Assembly: GCA_023078685.1 (NCBI GenBank)
Contig: JALGAS010000011.1
Coordinates: 124,001 to 188,000, forward strand
From: Neopestalotiopsis rosae
Taxonomy: Eukaryota; Ascomycota; Sordariomycetes; Amphisphaeriales; Sporocadaceae
Direction of reading: 5' to 3'
Length of the DNA stretch: 64,000 nucleotides
Below the pieces are notes generated by a model. The model was given only the letters and a program-made list of their open reading frames with translations, did no database searches and had not been told where the DNA came from. Shown here piece by piece: positions 1 to 10,660 of this stretch. Each line of letters starts with the position of its first letter. Position 1 is the stretch's first letter. A program made the translations under genes and the position numbers.

Positions 1-145
1 CTCAAAATGTCGATTACTTTCTTCTGAGTCCTAAACTCGCATTCTCACTTACAGCTCAAATTTTCTCCTGTCACTTTTCAATGACCTTATAACATTTCTC
101 CATTTCTAACTCCCCAGAGTAGGTGAACTCGAAACAGTTGGCAAG

Positions 146-1048
146 ATGTTCGCAAGCTATTTGTTCAGCGAAAAACATCGGTATGCTCCTCTGCCTTTGG
201 AAAACAAGACAGATTTGCCAGCCAGCAAGCCAAATCAACCCAATCGACGACGCACTTTTATCCAAGCTTTAATCGTCTTGGAGATAATTCATGTACTCAT
301 CGTCCTAATTGCGTACGCAGGCGGGCGCATTTTTGAGCATGCTCATACACAACATGAGTTGGATACTTGTTCGTGTGTCCTAGAATATGTGTCCTCAGGC
401 CGCTAAGAATACCATTTAGATTTTGACCTCTTTCATTATAACACTGTCAATTCATTTTACGGCGAATGGTCCCTGATGAATCGGACTGCCGAGTCCGATG
501 CTCTTTTTGAGCGAATTCAAATGAGTGAGTAGATTCAATATCGCCATTTTTGAACCAGAATACGCAGCTGAGACTCGTGCGTTTTTACTTCTCGCCTAGC
601 GGACGGCATTGTGGCTATTGATACCGACTGGGCACTTGTTCATGGCTATTCGCCTTCAGTGCAGCATCCTGAGGATGCATCCAAAAGCATTTACCAAATA
701 GATATGTTCCATTCCATGCATTGTATCGTAAGTTTTCATTTCTCTGCTTGTTGCATGCATCATGTTCACCAAAGAAAACAGTACCGACTCCGCAACAAGC
801 TGACGTCGCGCGCGCCCCTGGAAGAATGGCCACGCGACGATGAACACACACTACACTGCCTGGACTATATGAGAGAGCAGCTATTGTGCAACTCTGACCT
901 CACGCTGGAGGGGACTGACGATTTGCTGCACTTTAACAAAAACAGCGGCCACGTTTGCCGCAGTAGCGATGCGATTACAGCGTGGGCCGTGGCTCACCAC
1001 TGGAATGACCACCGGCAGTTCCTCAAGGACACCCAGAACTATGAGTAG
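146..1048 (+). CDS. UstYa-family (DUF3328) oxidase/cyclase 1, with an internal TAA
   Basis: UstYa-family proteins catalyse oxidative cyclisation of fungal RiPP cores and are usually membrane-anchored. The model uses ATG 146, introns 525-599 and 728-781, and a stop at 1046-1048; exon lengths sum to 258 codons. The N-terminus has the family look: a short cytoplasmic start containing HRYAPL, then one membrane helix near residues 34-55. Both HXXHC motifs are present once the 54-nt intron is removed, HSMHC just before 728 and HTLHC in the last exon. Codon 87 (404-406) is TAA, while the frame on either side is open and family-like. No GT-AG intron of normal length removes this stop in frame, so the gene may be inactivated, or the base may be an assembly error. 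It sits at the left edge of the RiPP cluster. Confidence 0.7.
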
Positions 1049-1685
1049 TTACAAAATCATCGTTGTGGCGATCAGGGGGCCTAGGCATTGTATTTACACA
1101 TCAGCTTTCACCAAAAATTTGGATAGACCTGAACATGATTAATTCTCGAAGAGGGCGCTATTCACAGAGAGCTTTCGCGCTAAAGTCATCCAAAGTCAAA
1201 ATCTTTCGTGTTCTGTTGAAGTATATAATTCATGTTTCAGAAGTTCTCTCAAAACTGTAATCGTTTTGAATAATCTTATGTACTGGTCTCGTTCATCGCA
1301 ATGTCTATGCCACGCTCCTGACAATGCCAGTCAGAATGAGCGGCGCACCTCGCCTACGGCCTTCCGCTGTCCCAATTCGCACCATGAACACTCTTGAAGA
1401 GGAGTCAGAATAGGCACATTAGTTATTGTCAATTCCAGCCAATCACGCTCGTTATCGCGGAGTTTGGTTGCGCGGCGCTGATGTTAACCCCATGCCGGTT
1501 TGGGAAAGGGCTGACTTCCCATCAATGGGCGCCGCCGTATCGCGGGTCTTGTGGAAGTTCACCTGGATATTATACGATACCTTGTGCACAACAACGGAAG
1601 CCGAAGTCGCATATTATCTGAAGCCCTCGGCGTCTCAATCTAGCTGCTTCAACTATCCATCGACCTTGTAACTATCATTTTGGTG
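1049..1685. other. Intergenic, no supported gene
   Basis: Two overlapping short frames around 1394-1671 show no recognisable domain. I take this as the promoter of the transporter starting at 1686. Confidence 0.5.
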
Positions 1686-3489
1686 ATGGATCTCGATGGG
1701 AATGGTACGCACGGTCTTGACGATCTCTGGGGTCAGGATGAAGAAAAGTTCGATATCCCGGATATGCCTTCACTGCCTCCGATGAGGAGCACTGGATTTC
1801 TTTTACTTCTCACGTCCGGTCTTGCTGGGCAAGTCCACCTATTCTAACACTCTGGCGTCTGTTCGATAGACATACTGACTATGCGCCAAAGCACAGATTG
1901 CAATGCGTCTTCGCTTTAGTCTTTTCAAATGGATCAGTAGGTCAGAATCCCGAGCCGAGTATGTTATTAGCTTGTGCAGCTCCTCTGACATTGATCAAAG
2001 GCCTATCTTAGTGATCTTGGGCTCAGCAGGCCAGTGCTCGCACTAGTCTGGACAGCCGGGCCCGTCGCAGGCATGATACTCCAGCCATACTTTGGTATCT
2101 GGAGTGATCAACTGGGCAGACGACAACCGTTTATCCTTCTTGGCACTCTTGCGATTGTTACATCACTTATCGGCCTAGCCTTCGTGCCGGTAGCGTTAAG
2201 CAATATAGGACTTTCTTCGGCGGCTCAATCGTTGGCGGTGCTCTTCATGGTGGCACTCAATATGGCTATTCAACCCCTTCAAGGCGGCTTGCGTGCCCAA
2301 TTGAGCGATGCCTGCTCTCGTGCGCAACAGCCCGCAGCCACGGCCTTTGCTGGTATTGTTGTGAGCGCGTCGAACGTGGCCAGCTACCTCATGGCCCTAG
2401 TGGACCTCCCTCAGGTTTTATCGCTGGGCGGGAGCTCCCAGTTCTCAATATTGTGCGTCATGACTTCCGTGGCCTTGGCGCTCACTGTGGCTTTGACTTG
2501 TCTGGGCGTGCGGGAGGGTCGTGACTACACAGTACAGAGAAACCCAGGTGTAAGTGCAGGAGCTGGTGCGAAACCTTTGTATATTGCCACCAGCCTTCGG
2601 CGTTTACCCAGACAGGTGCTCCAAGTGTACAAGGTTCAGTTCCTGGCGTGGATGGGGTGGTTTCCGTTCCTATTTTACATGGCGACACACATTGCTGAAA
2701 TAAGTAAGCCGGCCAACGTGATCAGTAATGCCAGGCGCACGTGTTTGTATGCTAACTCTACTCTTTATAGATCAGCAGTACACCCGAGACGAGTCCATCT
2801 CGGACGCGGATCTGTTGGCGAGATCGACACGGATAGGGTCGTTGGGCCTACTGCTCTTCGCAGCCGTAGGACTCATTTCAGGCATCGCTCTACCGCTGGC
2901 ACATCAACATGCAAAGCATGATGTCCGAAACATGGGGAGCACGTCTTCTTTCACCGGAACTATCAAGCAGTGGACTGGCAGTATCCCCCGACTTTGGCTT
3001 GCATCGCATCTTCTCTACGCGGCTTGCATGTTTGCTCTATTCTTTACGACATCACTCGCATGTGTGTGCACTCTCGTTGGCCTGTGTGGCATCAGCTGGG
3101 CAGTCACAATCTGGGCACCATGGGCAATCATCAGTCTACATGTCTCTTACGATACTGATGACTCCGACGCTTGCCTTTCCTTGATGCAGGAGTTTGGCGA
3201 GCCTGAGAAGGAGCCTAGCGAAGGATTAGTGCGGCCTAATCTAGGTTCAAGGCAGCCAGGGAAATTTGACAACTGCGAGCGGCGACCTGGCATAGTGCTG
3301 AGCCTTCATAATGCTTTCATTGCTGGTCCCCAGATCTTGGCCGCAGCGGGATGTAGCTTCATTTTTTGGGTCGTGGAAGGCACTGGACATGACGGGATGG
3401 CCTGGACAATGGGCTTTGGAGGCCTGGCTGGGCTTGGGGCAGCGATGTTATCAGCGGGCTTAGAGGAGAACTACAAGGTTGGCAAGTAA
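1686..3489 (+). CDS. GPH/SUT-type sugar transporter (alpha-glucoside/sucrose permease-like)
   Basis: This is a major-facilitator-type proton symporter of the glycoside/sucrose (SUT1-like) group, expected in the plasma membrane with about 12 helices. Family hallmarks are an LVFSNGS segment at the first intron pair, then LGLSRPVLALVWTAGP, and the loop GIWSDQLGRRQPFILLG between helices 2 and 3. Exons are 1686-1828, 1897-1936, 2001-2703 and 2771-3489, summing to 535 codons. The first intron appears to use a GC donor (GCAAGT at 1829), and the second ends in AAG at 2000. A possible further 48-nt in-frame intron at 3142-3189 would remove a loop. It lies inside the RiPP cluster, but the family normally moves sugars, so a role in peptide export is not supported. 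Confidence 0.8.
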
Positions 3490-3827
3490 CGCAGTGTGAC
3501 ACTGGTGTACTAGTACTCACCGTATCTTAGATAGCTTTTTTGGGACATCAGTTTGTATCTTTGCAGGATCAACTCAAGATATTCTTCGTTTCATTTACAA
3601 ATTCCTTCATATTGGCTCGGACGAGAGCAGACAAACCATAGCGTAAGGTTCGTGAAGCTAATAGTAACAGCATGAGGTAATGATGATTCAAATGCAATTG
3701 TGTCCGCATTTCTATCACGAAGCTATGACTAGTCTTATTATTCCGTGAGTCTTTCAATTGTGTTCAAAGTGGTTCGTACCAGGGGTCTTTGTCGATCATC
3801 GAGCAAGTTTGACTTGGTGGAACTCAT
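3490..3827. other. Convergent intergenic spacer
   Basis: This is the 3' spacer between the transporter on the plus strand and the arginase-family gene on the minus strand. I see nothing coding. Confidence 0.5.
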
Positions 3828-4877
3828 TTATGCAGTTGCTGATGCGCCTTTCAAAAGTCCCAGAGCAACCAAGCTTTTTATGAAAGCAACAACTCCATTA
3901 ACGGCCACGGGTGGAATTTTTCCAACCTTGTCAAACATTGGGTCATAGGACGCAATAGTCAACGAGACGGGTTTGGACATATGTGGAATCATTGCCAAGC
4001 AGCTCTTCAAGTCACTCTCCAACAAACCGCCGGGAGCAGAAAATTTATTCACGCTTCCCACCGAGCTGTCGAGAGCATCAAGATCCAAGTGCACCATGGT
4101 CTCGCCCAGTTCCTTATTCTTGAGGAGTCTGCGCAGCTTGCCCTCGAAATCAACTTGCTTGTCTGTGTCGCCCCAGACCACGGAGAACCCGGCCTCCAAG
4201 ACGCGAGAGCGTTCAAGGTCGGTGACGTCACGCATGCCGCAGTGGACGAGTTGACGCTGCAGGTCAAGCGGCTTGAAGCCAGGGATGCTAGCTAGAAGTG
4301 TCCTCCAGCAAAGGCCTGCGAGCATCGCCACGGGCATGGAGTCGAGATATCCACTGACCAGAACATCAGGAGTGTTGAAGTCATCGTGGGCGTCAAACCA
4401 TATGCAGGAGGGAACAATATTCCTGGCAGTCGCATATCCCGCTAGGACGCCGACGGTGGTGGAACAATTGCCCGCCAATACAATGGGGAACGAGTTTTGC
4501 TGCACGACTTCAGTGATGACCTTGGATGTGCGTCGCAGAAGCTCAAATAGGCGGCCTATCTCGCCATCGAATTCTTCGACGGGTTCCAGTTCAATCACGC
4601 GGACCGCTATGCCTTGCTTCTGGATGGCATCTGAAATGCCCGCGGTCAGCAACGCTGTCGGTCCAGCGCCGACAGCAGCATCTCGGACGCCGAGATGATA
4701 CGGGGATGAGATGAGGGTGACGGATTTTGCCGGAGTCATATCTGTGCTGATGGGGGAGAAAGATTGCGATGCGCTGCTCAAAGATGCGCAATAAGCCTTT
4801 TTGGAAGTCGAGGGTACGGTAGTAGAGCGAGACTTGCCCGCACGGCGAAGACGTCGTGCAAAATTACAGAAGTTCAT
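3828..4877 (-). CDS. Arginase-superfamily (ureohydrolase) enzyme
   Basis: Ureohydrolases use a two-metal (usually Mn) centre to hydrolyse guanidino or formimino groups. Two of the three family motifs are intact: the aspartate/histidine signature FDAHDDFNT and the late DLDALDSS (DxDxxD). The first motif, usually GGDHS, reads GNCST, so the usual histidine ligand is a cysteine. The core begins at Met 4739, giving 303 residues, the normal family length. An in-frame Met at 4877 adds 46 residues rich in Arg and Ser that could be a mitochondrial presequence; I chose it because the frame is open. It is a single exon. It lies between a transporter and a P450 in the RiPP cluster. It could be a formiminoglutamase-like enzyme, an agmatinase-like enzyme or a peptide arginase; the substrate cannot be read from sequence. 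Confidence 0.8.
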   Translation of the reverse strand: MNFCNFARRLRRAGKSRSTTVPSTSKKAYCASLSSASQSFSPISTDMTPAKSVTLISSPYHLGVRDAAVGAGPTALLTAGISDAIQKQGIAVRVIELEPVEEFDGEIGRLFELLRRTSKVITEVVQQNSFPIVLAGNCSTTVGVLAGYATARNIVPSCIWFDAHDDFNTPDVLVSGYLDSMPVAMLAGLCWRTLLASIPGFKPLDLQRQLVHCGMRDVTDLERSRVLEAGFSVVWGDTDKQVDFEGKLRRLLKNKELGETMVHLDLDALDSSVGSVNKFSAPGGLLESDLKSCLAMIPHMSKPVSLTIASYDPMFDKVGKIPPVAVNGVVAFIKSLVALGLLKGASATA

Positions 4878-4934
4878 TTGCAATCTGAGTGAAGGGAGAG
4901 AGTCAAAGGAAACAGATATTGCGGTAAAACTCAA

Positions 4935-5584
4935 TAAATAATTACGGCCCCCCTTTGTTTTTACGAGTGTCGTGCGAAGGGCGTCAGTTGGTGGAGTAGG
5001 CTTTTACCCCGCTACCTTGCCTCTAAAGTTGAAGCGTGATGGATATCCTAAATGAATTTTACCACCTTGCCTCTAAAGTTGAAGCGTGATGGATATTCTA
5101 GATTAAATCCACGAAACAAGGTAGCACGCGAACATAATTTGGACGACAGTGTTGGTACTAGGATGCATGCACAGAACTTCATCCAGTCCTGCGATGGATA
5201 CTGGGCCATTTCGGACGACTACGGCATCGCTCTCAAAGACTCTTATACCTAGAGCCTGGCGGTCAATAGTGACTGCTCGGGCTTGCAAGCAGATATTCAC
5301 GTTTGCATCGACGTATCATCGTAATCGATAAGCCTAGTTTCAAGCAAATAGACATAGGACCGCAATGCCTATCGAAGGTAATATTTTTAGTACTTACCCA
5401 GAATGTTGTACCAAACTCGATAGTAAAGGTCTTTCATACCCGTACATGAAATATCTAATATTCAAACTTTTCAACCATCGTTTTCAAAATTTATAATTAT
5501 GTCAGCCAAGTCAATTATGTCTAATATTGCGAATTCTTCATTGGGCGATTAACAATTTACCCACTGAAACCATGTTATACTTCC
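4935..5584. other. Intergenic with a direct repeat
   Basis: There is no gene I can support here. The stretch holds a 33-bp exact direct repeat (5014-5046 and 5064-5096), then AT-rich sequence that forms the 3' flank of the P450 gene. Confidence 0.5.
5014..5096. repeat. 33-bp exact direct repeat, 50-bp period
   Basis: The unit beginning ACCTTGCCTCTAAAG runs from 5014 to 5046 and recurs without change at 5064-5096, with 17 bp between the copies. It lies upstream of the arginase-family gene (start 4877 or 4739, minus strand), so it could be a duplicated promoter element or a recent slippage event. Confidence 0.85.
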
Positions 5585-7284
5585 TTACAGGGCAGTCACT
5601 GTAACCTCCAACCCTTTAAATCTATCGCTCGGCATTGAAACATGATAGTCATGAACAAATGCCACATCGCTCGCCTTAGTCTTCCACAGCTTCATATCAA
5701 AGCCCTGAACCAGCGCTGCAGTCACCAGATACATCTCGGCACGTGCCAGCTCGATGCCAAGGCACTTTCTGCTGCCCTTGCCAAATGACATCTGATATTT
5801 CTGGAGCTTGCGGCCCTCTTCACCGAGCCAGCGTTCCGGATCGAAGACGAATGGGTCGGGGAAGACACTCGGTGCGGTATGGGCGCTCAAGGTAGTTGTG
5901 CTCATGGGAGTACCGGCGGGAATCCTGAAGGACTTTCCGGTGTTTGAAGAGTGAGCTGCATAAGACGTAGGGGTGTATTGGAGTGTTTCCCGGGCGATAC
6001 GTGCTGTTCTGGTCGTCACACCGAAGGAGAGACGGTGACCTTCCTCGATGACCGCGGTGAGATACGGCAGTCGCTCAAGTTGGGTCCACGATGCTGGTCG
6101 TGCGACAGTGCTGAGTTCTTCCCGTAGCTTGCTCATGATCTTTGCATTGGCCAGCAGGTGGTAGAATATCATGTTGAGGGACTTGGCTGGTGATTCGGTC
6201 CCTGCGAGAACCAAAAGTGCACCTTCTTGCTCAAGACGAAGTAAAGACTTCTCTGGTGCGGGCAAGATAGGATTGTCAAGGACATTATAATATACAGATT
6301 TTGCACTCGAAGAATCGCTGCCGGCCCCAGAAGCTTTAGCTTTGATGATGCCTACCAGTTCGGCTCGTACACGCTGTGTTTTTAGTATTAGTACATGATC
6401 CCAATAAATTTCAGGGCAACGCATACATCAAATAGGTCTAGCATATCAAGCACACTAGGTGGCATGATAGGCCTGCTGATGGATTTCGGGAGAGATTCAA
6501 GGAAGTCGGGGATGAAGGGGAAGTGCTTGTTGAGATGAATCCCCATCATGAGCTCGTAGCTGTTGTGGCGCAATGTGGCGGCTTTCTTTTCATCCGAAAG
6601 GATGTCTGTCCTCTGAGAGAACAGGAAGTTGTTGACAACACTGGCCTCTGTTAGGGTTATTCTTCGTCCGAGTTTGATCAGATCTTACTCATTGGAGAAG
6701 GCGAAAAAGACATCCGAAAGATTGACTGGTGTCTGTTCGGAAGCATGTTGCAAAAGCAATTGACAGAGCTGTTGGACCTTCTCGGTAATCGTCGGTTCAA
6801 GGAAGATTACATTGCGCTTGCTGAAGAATGGTGACAGAGCTTCACGTCGTTTGCGATGGACCTCAAGACTGGGAGTACTGCCAACTCCACCGGGAACCCG
6901 CAAAGATCTCAGTTGATACTCATACTTGTCTCTCGGAGAAGAAGACGGGGCATAAATGGTGTCGAGGAATCCAACATCATCGATGTGAATCTCGTCCGGT
7001 GTGACCCGGATGATTGGTCCTGAGAGGTAAATTAGTTGCTGTGCTATGAACTACAATTGCGCACGTATTGGCGTACCGTATTTTTTGTGCAGCTCCTGGA
7101 TTTTGAAGACATATCGGCCGGGTTGAATGGCGTCGAAATAGAACTCATACCACCAGGTGAGAGCCGCAAGTCTCGGGCCAGGGATATGAGCCAAGGGATG
7201 AAGGAACAAACGGCGTATGGCACCTCCAATGGTCAGCACGGCGGCCAAAAGCACTGTCGTCAGGAAGATTTGAAGGATAGCCAT
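5585..7284 (-). CDS. Cytochrome P450 (trichodiene-oxygenase-like)
   Basis: This is a microsomal haem-thiolate monooxygenase. Exons on the minus strand are 7284-7077, 7019-6689, 6640-6427 and 6373-5585, summing to 514 codons (513 aa). Seen motifs: an N-terminal membrane anchor (residues about 3-24), the proline-rich hinge HIPGP, I-helix AGTES near residue 310, ExxR as EGHR near 362-365, and the haem loop FGKGSRKCLG with Cys near 455. The sequence around KYGPIIRVTPDEIHI and the C-terminal haem region resemble the fungal CYP58/trichodiene-oxygenase group by eye. Splicing was set by GTACGC, GTAAGA and GTATGC donors and by recovery of conserved runs across each junction. In this context it is a likely tailoring oxidase of the RiPP cluster. 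Confidence 0.92.
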
Positions 7285-7855
7285 GGCAAGTTCTACGCCA
7301 CACGAATGGGACGGGGGAGGAGACTAGAGAGTCAGAAGATGCCGTGTAGATATTGACCATGAAAGTCGAAGTTGGGAGGTACGGGACGGGCGGCGCGGGG
7401 CGGCGTTCGCACAGGAGGCACAGCAGCGCGGTAAGACATGGTGGTCTGGCAAGCTTGAACATGCCCCACGCCTCAGCCGACGTTGTGTTACCCTCCTCCG
7501 CCCCCAACACAGGACTTTTGTCTTCCACGCCCAGTGCTGCTGACTGCATACACCAGTTCCTACTACCACCCACCAAAGATCCTTGTACCGGTCAACTCCA
7601 AGAATTTCCAGTACCCATGCAGCCACAATACGGAGCGCCAAAAGTCCCCGCGAATCCCCCACGCTTATCGTTACATGTATCAAATTCTCGGCTGACTTTA
7701 TTTTTGCCATGGTTCCAATGTTTTTCTGATTATCTTCGTCAGACACCCCGAAATAGCCGAAGAGTCTTTCGTGCAGCAGTGTTTGATTTACAAGCTTCGT
7801 GACGCTCAACAAGACTTCACAGCTGTTTCCCTGGTATCCAAACAACACCGTCAAT
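7285..7855. other. Divergent promoter region, P450 / SAT4 gene
   Basis: This 571-bp spacer separates the P450 (minus) from the SAT4-type gene (plus). Frames within it have no domain and overlap each other on both strands. Confidence 0.55.
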
Positions 7856-9246
7856 ATGGACGGCCCTCCGGTCATGACAGATTATTATACCACTCCAGCA
7901 TCAGTCATCTTCATCAGCATCTTCTTTCCCATCCTCGGCGCCACTTGTGTAGCGCTACGCTTTTACACTAGAGCCAAGGCGAAGAGTGCGTTTTGGTGGG
8001 ATGACTGGCTATGTATTCCAGCGCTGGTATGCACACGCAATATATTCCATTCAGTTCATAGTATAGGCGAACTAATTGTGCCCAGATTTTCGAGCTTGCG
8101 ATGGCGGCGCTCCTCATATGGGGCGTTTCGAAGAGCGCGTTGGGATGGCATCTCCCTTTACCACCTGACCCAAGTCCAAACGCATATCTGTTTTTCACCT
8201 CGTCCCAACAAATAATTCTTCAGCAAGTACGTAGATGGCGATCAAAACCGTGCCACTTGGAAGAACTTCTTACTAACGCTCATCATAGATCCAGTATTTC
8301 TTCGACCTCATTGGAGTATTTGCCTTCGGGTCGCTCAAGCTCAGCATCCTATTCTTCTACCGCAAGATATTCTGCGTCAGCAAAACAAACAGAGATGCCT
8401 TCAACATCATTACAGCTTCAATGATCGTAATAGTTATCGTCTGGACTTTGACTTTCGGAATCGGAGCCATCTTCCTATGTGGTGCTCGTCCTGCCTACGC
8501 TTGGGCACCCATTGCTCTGGTTGCGGAGCATTGTACTGCGCAGCTGCAGTTTCTCGAGGCATATGCTATCTCCGATTTCATTATGGATTGTTTCATCTGG
8601 TCGCTGCCAATCCCTAAGATCTGGGGGTTGCACATGGCCGTCAGGAAGAGATTGAGCGTCATCGCCATCTTTCTTGTCGGTATACTGTAAGTCGTCAGAG
8701 ACTTCTCCCTCTCCTGGATGGCAGGTCGGAGGTGGAGTCATGACTAACATCGTGGATAGCACAATTGGAGCTTCCGGCGCAAGAATGGCCATCTATATCA
8801 TCTACGTCGTCAACGCATTTGCCCAATCCGACGGCGAAAGTATGAATTTCGTCCCTGATTCCCTGCTCACCCAAGAATACTAACATATGGCAGAAATAAT
8901 CACCTACCTCCTCTTCTGGACCATGATAGAATGTGGTCTCGGACTCATGGTAGTATGCCTACCTGCGCTAGGTGTTCCCATGCGCACCTTCCTCACTGCC
9001 ATCTCGCCAGGCTCGCTGATCAGCGGCATCAAATCCGTCTTTACAACGCGCTCGCTTAAGACTGAGGGGAGTCTGGAAGCAGGCGTCTACCGGCTCGACA
9101 GTGTCAGTCAGTCGCACAAAGAGTTGACTTCTGATTGGAGTCGCTATGCGCCGACGGAGGGGGCGCTGCATACTTCCGTTGTTGGACCCACTGACTCTGA
9201 TTATTCGTTGGACCCACTGACTCTGATTATTCGTCGAGACAGGTGA
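7856..9246 (+). CDS. SAT4-family rhodopsin-like seven-helix membrane protein, C-terminus frameshifted
   Basis: Fungal SAT4/rhodopsin-domain integral membrane proteins have seven helices and often sit in metabolite clusters; their molecular role is unknown. Exons are 7856-8026, 8086-8226, 8289-8686, 8760-8839 and 8894-9246. Typical signatures include RFYTRAKAK followed by WWDDWLCIPAL after helix 1, a FGSLKLSILFFYRKIF segment, and a helix ending CLPALGVPMRTFL. The last 20 or so residues are abnormal because a 26-bp tandem duplication (9181-9232) shifts the frame and stops it at 9244-9246. Downstream of the second copy the other frame stays open to 9294 and encodes a basic tail typical of the family. 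It is flanked by the P450 and UstYa-2. Confidence 0.85.
9181..9232 (+). repeat. 26-bp perfect tandem duplication in a coding exon
   Basis: Copy 1 is 9181-9206 and copy 2 is 9207-9232, each starting GTTGGACCCACTGACTCTGA. Since 26 is not a multiple of three, the second copy is read in a new frame, which changes and shortens the C-terminus of the SAT4-family protein. Confidence 0.95.
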
Positions 9247-9887
9247 AGCCGATCAATGGAGCAATTCATGTTCGAAAAGAGATGCAGCAGTATTGAAGAA
9301 ATCTCTGAGACCTCTCGAGATTGTGTTGTGCTGCTTTTATCGGTCCTGCTGTGATGGCCTTCCCGACACATGCTGTATATAGAACTTCTCGCAAATCGTG
9401 TCAACTGGGTATTTAAAACACATCTTGCATGTGCGGAAATTAGTGCAGAATTCAATGATGACTCAATAAAGCAAGAGCCATGCTCACATTTTCTAATCGC
9501 TCCCCAACTATTTGCGTACGAAAAGCGGTGCATCTCCCATGAAAGGAGCCGTCTGCTCACGTAGTCTTAAACTGAAAAGTACGTCAGAGGGATCAATCAA
9601 CCAATCGATTGGCTACTTGAAAACAATCACTCAGGAGAGGGAAAAGTCGCAGGAAACCATCCAAAAGAAAGCTGGAAGCAACTTCAGAACCCGCAACCAA
9701 TTAATTCAAATTAAATCAATACAGAGGGGAATCGCAGTGCAAGGGCAATGCGGCTTCCTCGTCTAGAAGATACCAGACGAACTGGTTTGAGTCGCTCGAC
9801 CACCAAGCCAGCCACTTGACCATTGATACTTGTTGGTTGATGGCAAACTTCAAATTGTATGGAATATATTTTATTCTATCTACACAT
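9247..9887. other. Convergent intergenic spacer
   Basis: The first 48 bp (9247-9294) are the displaced C-terminal codons of the SAT4-type gene. The rest holds no supported gene. Confidence 0.5.
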
Positions 9888-10660
9888 TTATGGCCCCTTA
9901 AGATCCGCGCAATGGCCAGTGGGCCAACAAGCCGTATGCTCCTTCGCAAACTCCGTCAAAGCATCCCAATCCCGACACAGCCGAAATTGACCATCTCCTG
10001 TCAGCTTCGACCGATAGGGTGCATACAGCGGGTTATCGTTCGCGCGGCATTGGATTTCCTGGCGAAGCGCATCGTAGCAGTGATTGATATGGACGGCTTT
10101 CTCGTCGACGGACTTGCCTGCCATCAGGTCCTGGATCACTTGCCGCAGGTATATCTGCTCCCGGATTAGTGAGACTTTGAAAGGCCCAGGTGGCTTGCGC
10201 CTTTACTGGAGAGGGGGCAATTTGTTGCATACCACGCAGTGCAGCTCGTGAAAACCTGAGAGTACGTAGACCCCCTTCTCCGCATCGTCGGGAAAGTCCT
10301 CGGCGGCAGGGAGGCCAGCGCGCGCGGCCTCGCGGTGCGGAATGGCGATGAACCCGTTGGTGGTGAAACCGCTCCATGCCATGTCGGATATAGATTGGTT
10401 CACGTTGCTGTACTCCGTGTAGGTGTGGAACTGTTTCCATGATTTTCCTCGCGAGTATATACCAGCTTTCAGATATTTAGTGTGCGTTTTATTAGAAGCG
10501 TGCCAAAGTTCAACAACTCACTGAAGCCATGGTCATCGACTGCGAGCTGCAGCCGCCGAATCTGCGCGTATAGAGAGATGTTGCAGATAACGAGGACTAG
10601 GGAGAGGAGAATCAGTGGAGTGGGCTGGAGAAAGAACGGGTAACGTCGTGAGGAGTCCAT
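9888..10660 (-). CDS. UstYa-family (DUF3328) oxidase/cyclase 2
   Basis: Exons on the minus strand are 10660-10522, 10465-10233 and 10157-9888, summing to 214 codons (213 aa). The start is the ATG at 10660, since the longer upstream frame lacks an ATG. A single membrane helix (PLILLSLVLVICNISLYA) lies at residues about 15-32. The two family motifs are HELHC at the end of exon 2 and HINHC in exon 3, spaced as in UstYa; the last exon ends in the usual Trp-rich region before a Cys. The second acceptor could be GAG at 10158 or a CAG three bases on; both keep frame. It is transcribed away from the precursor gene and shares its upstream region, consistent with co-regulation. Confidence 0.88.
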
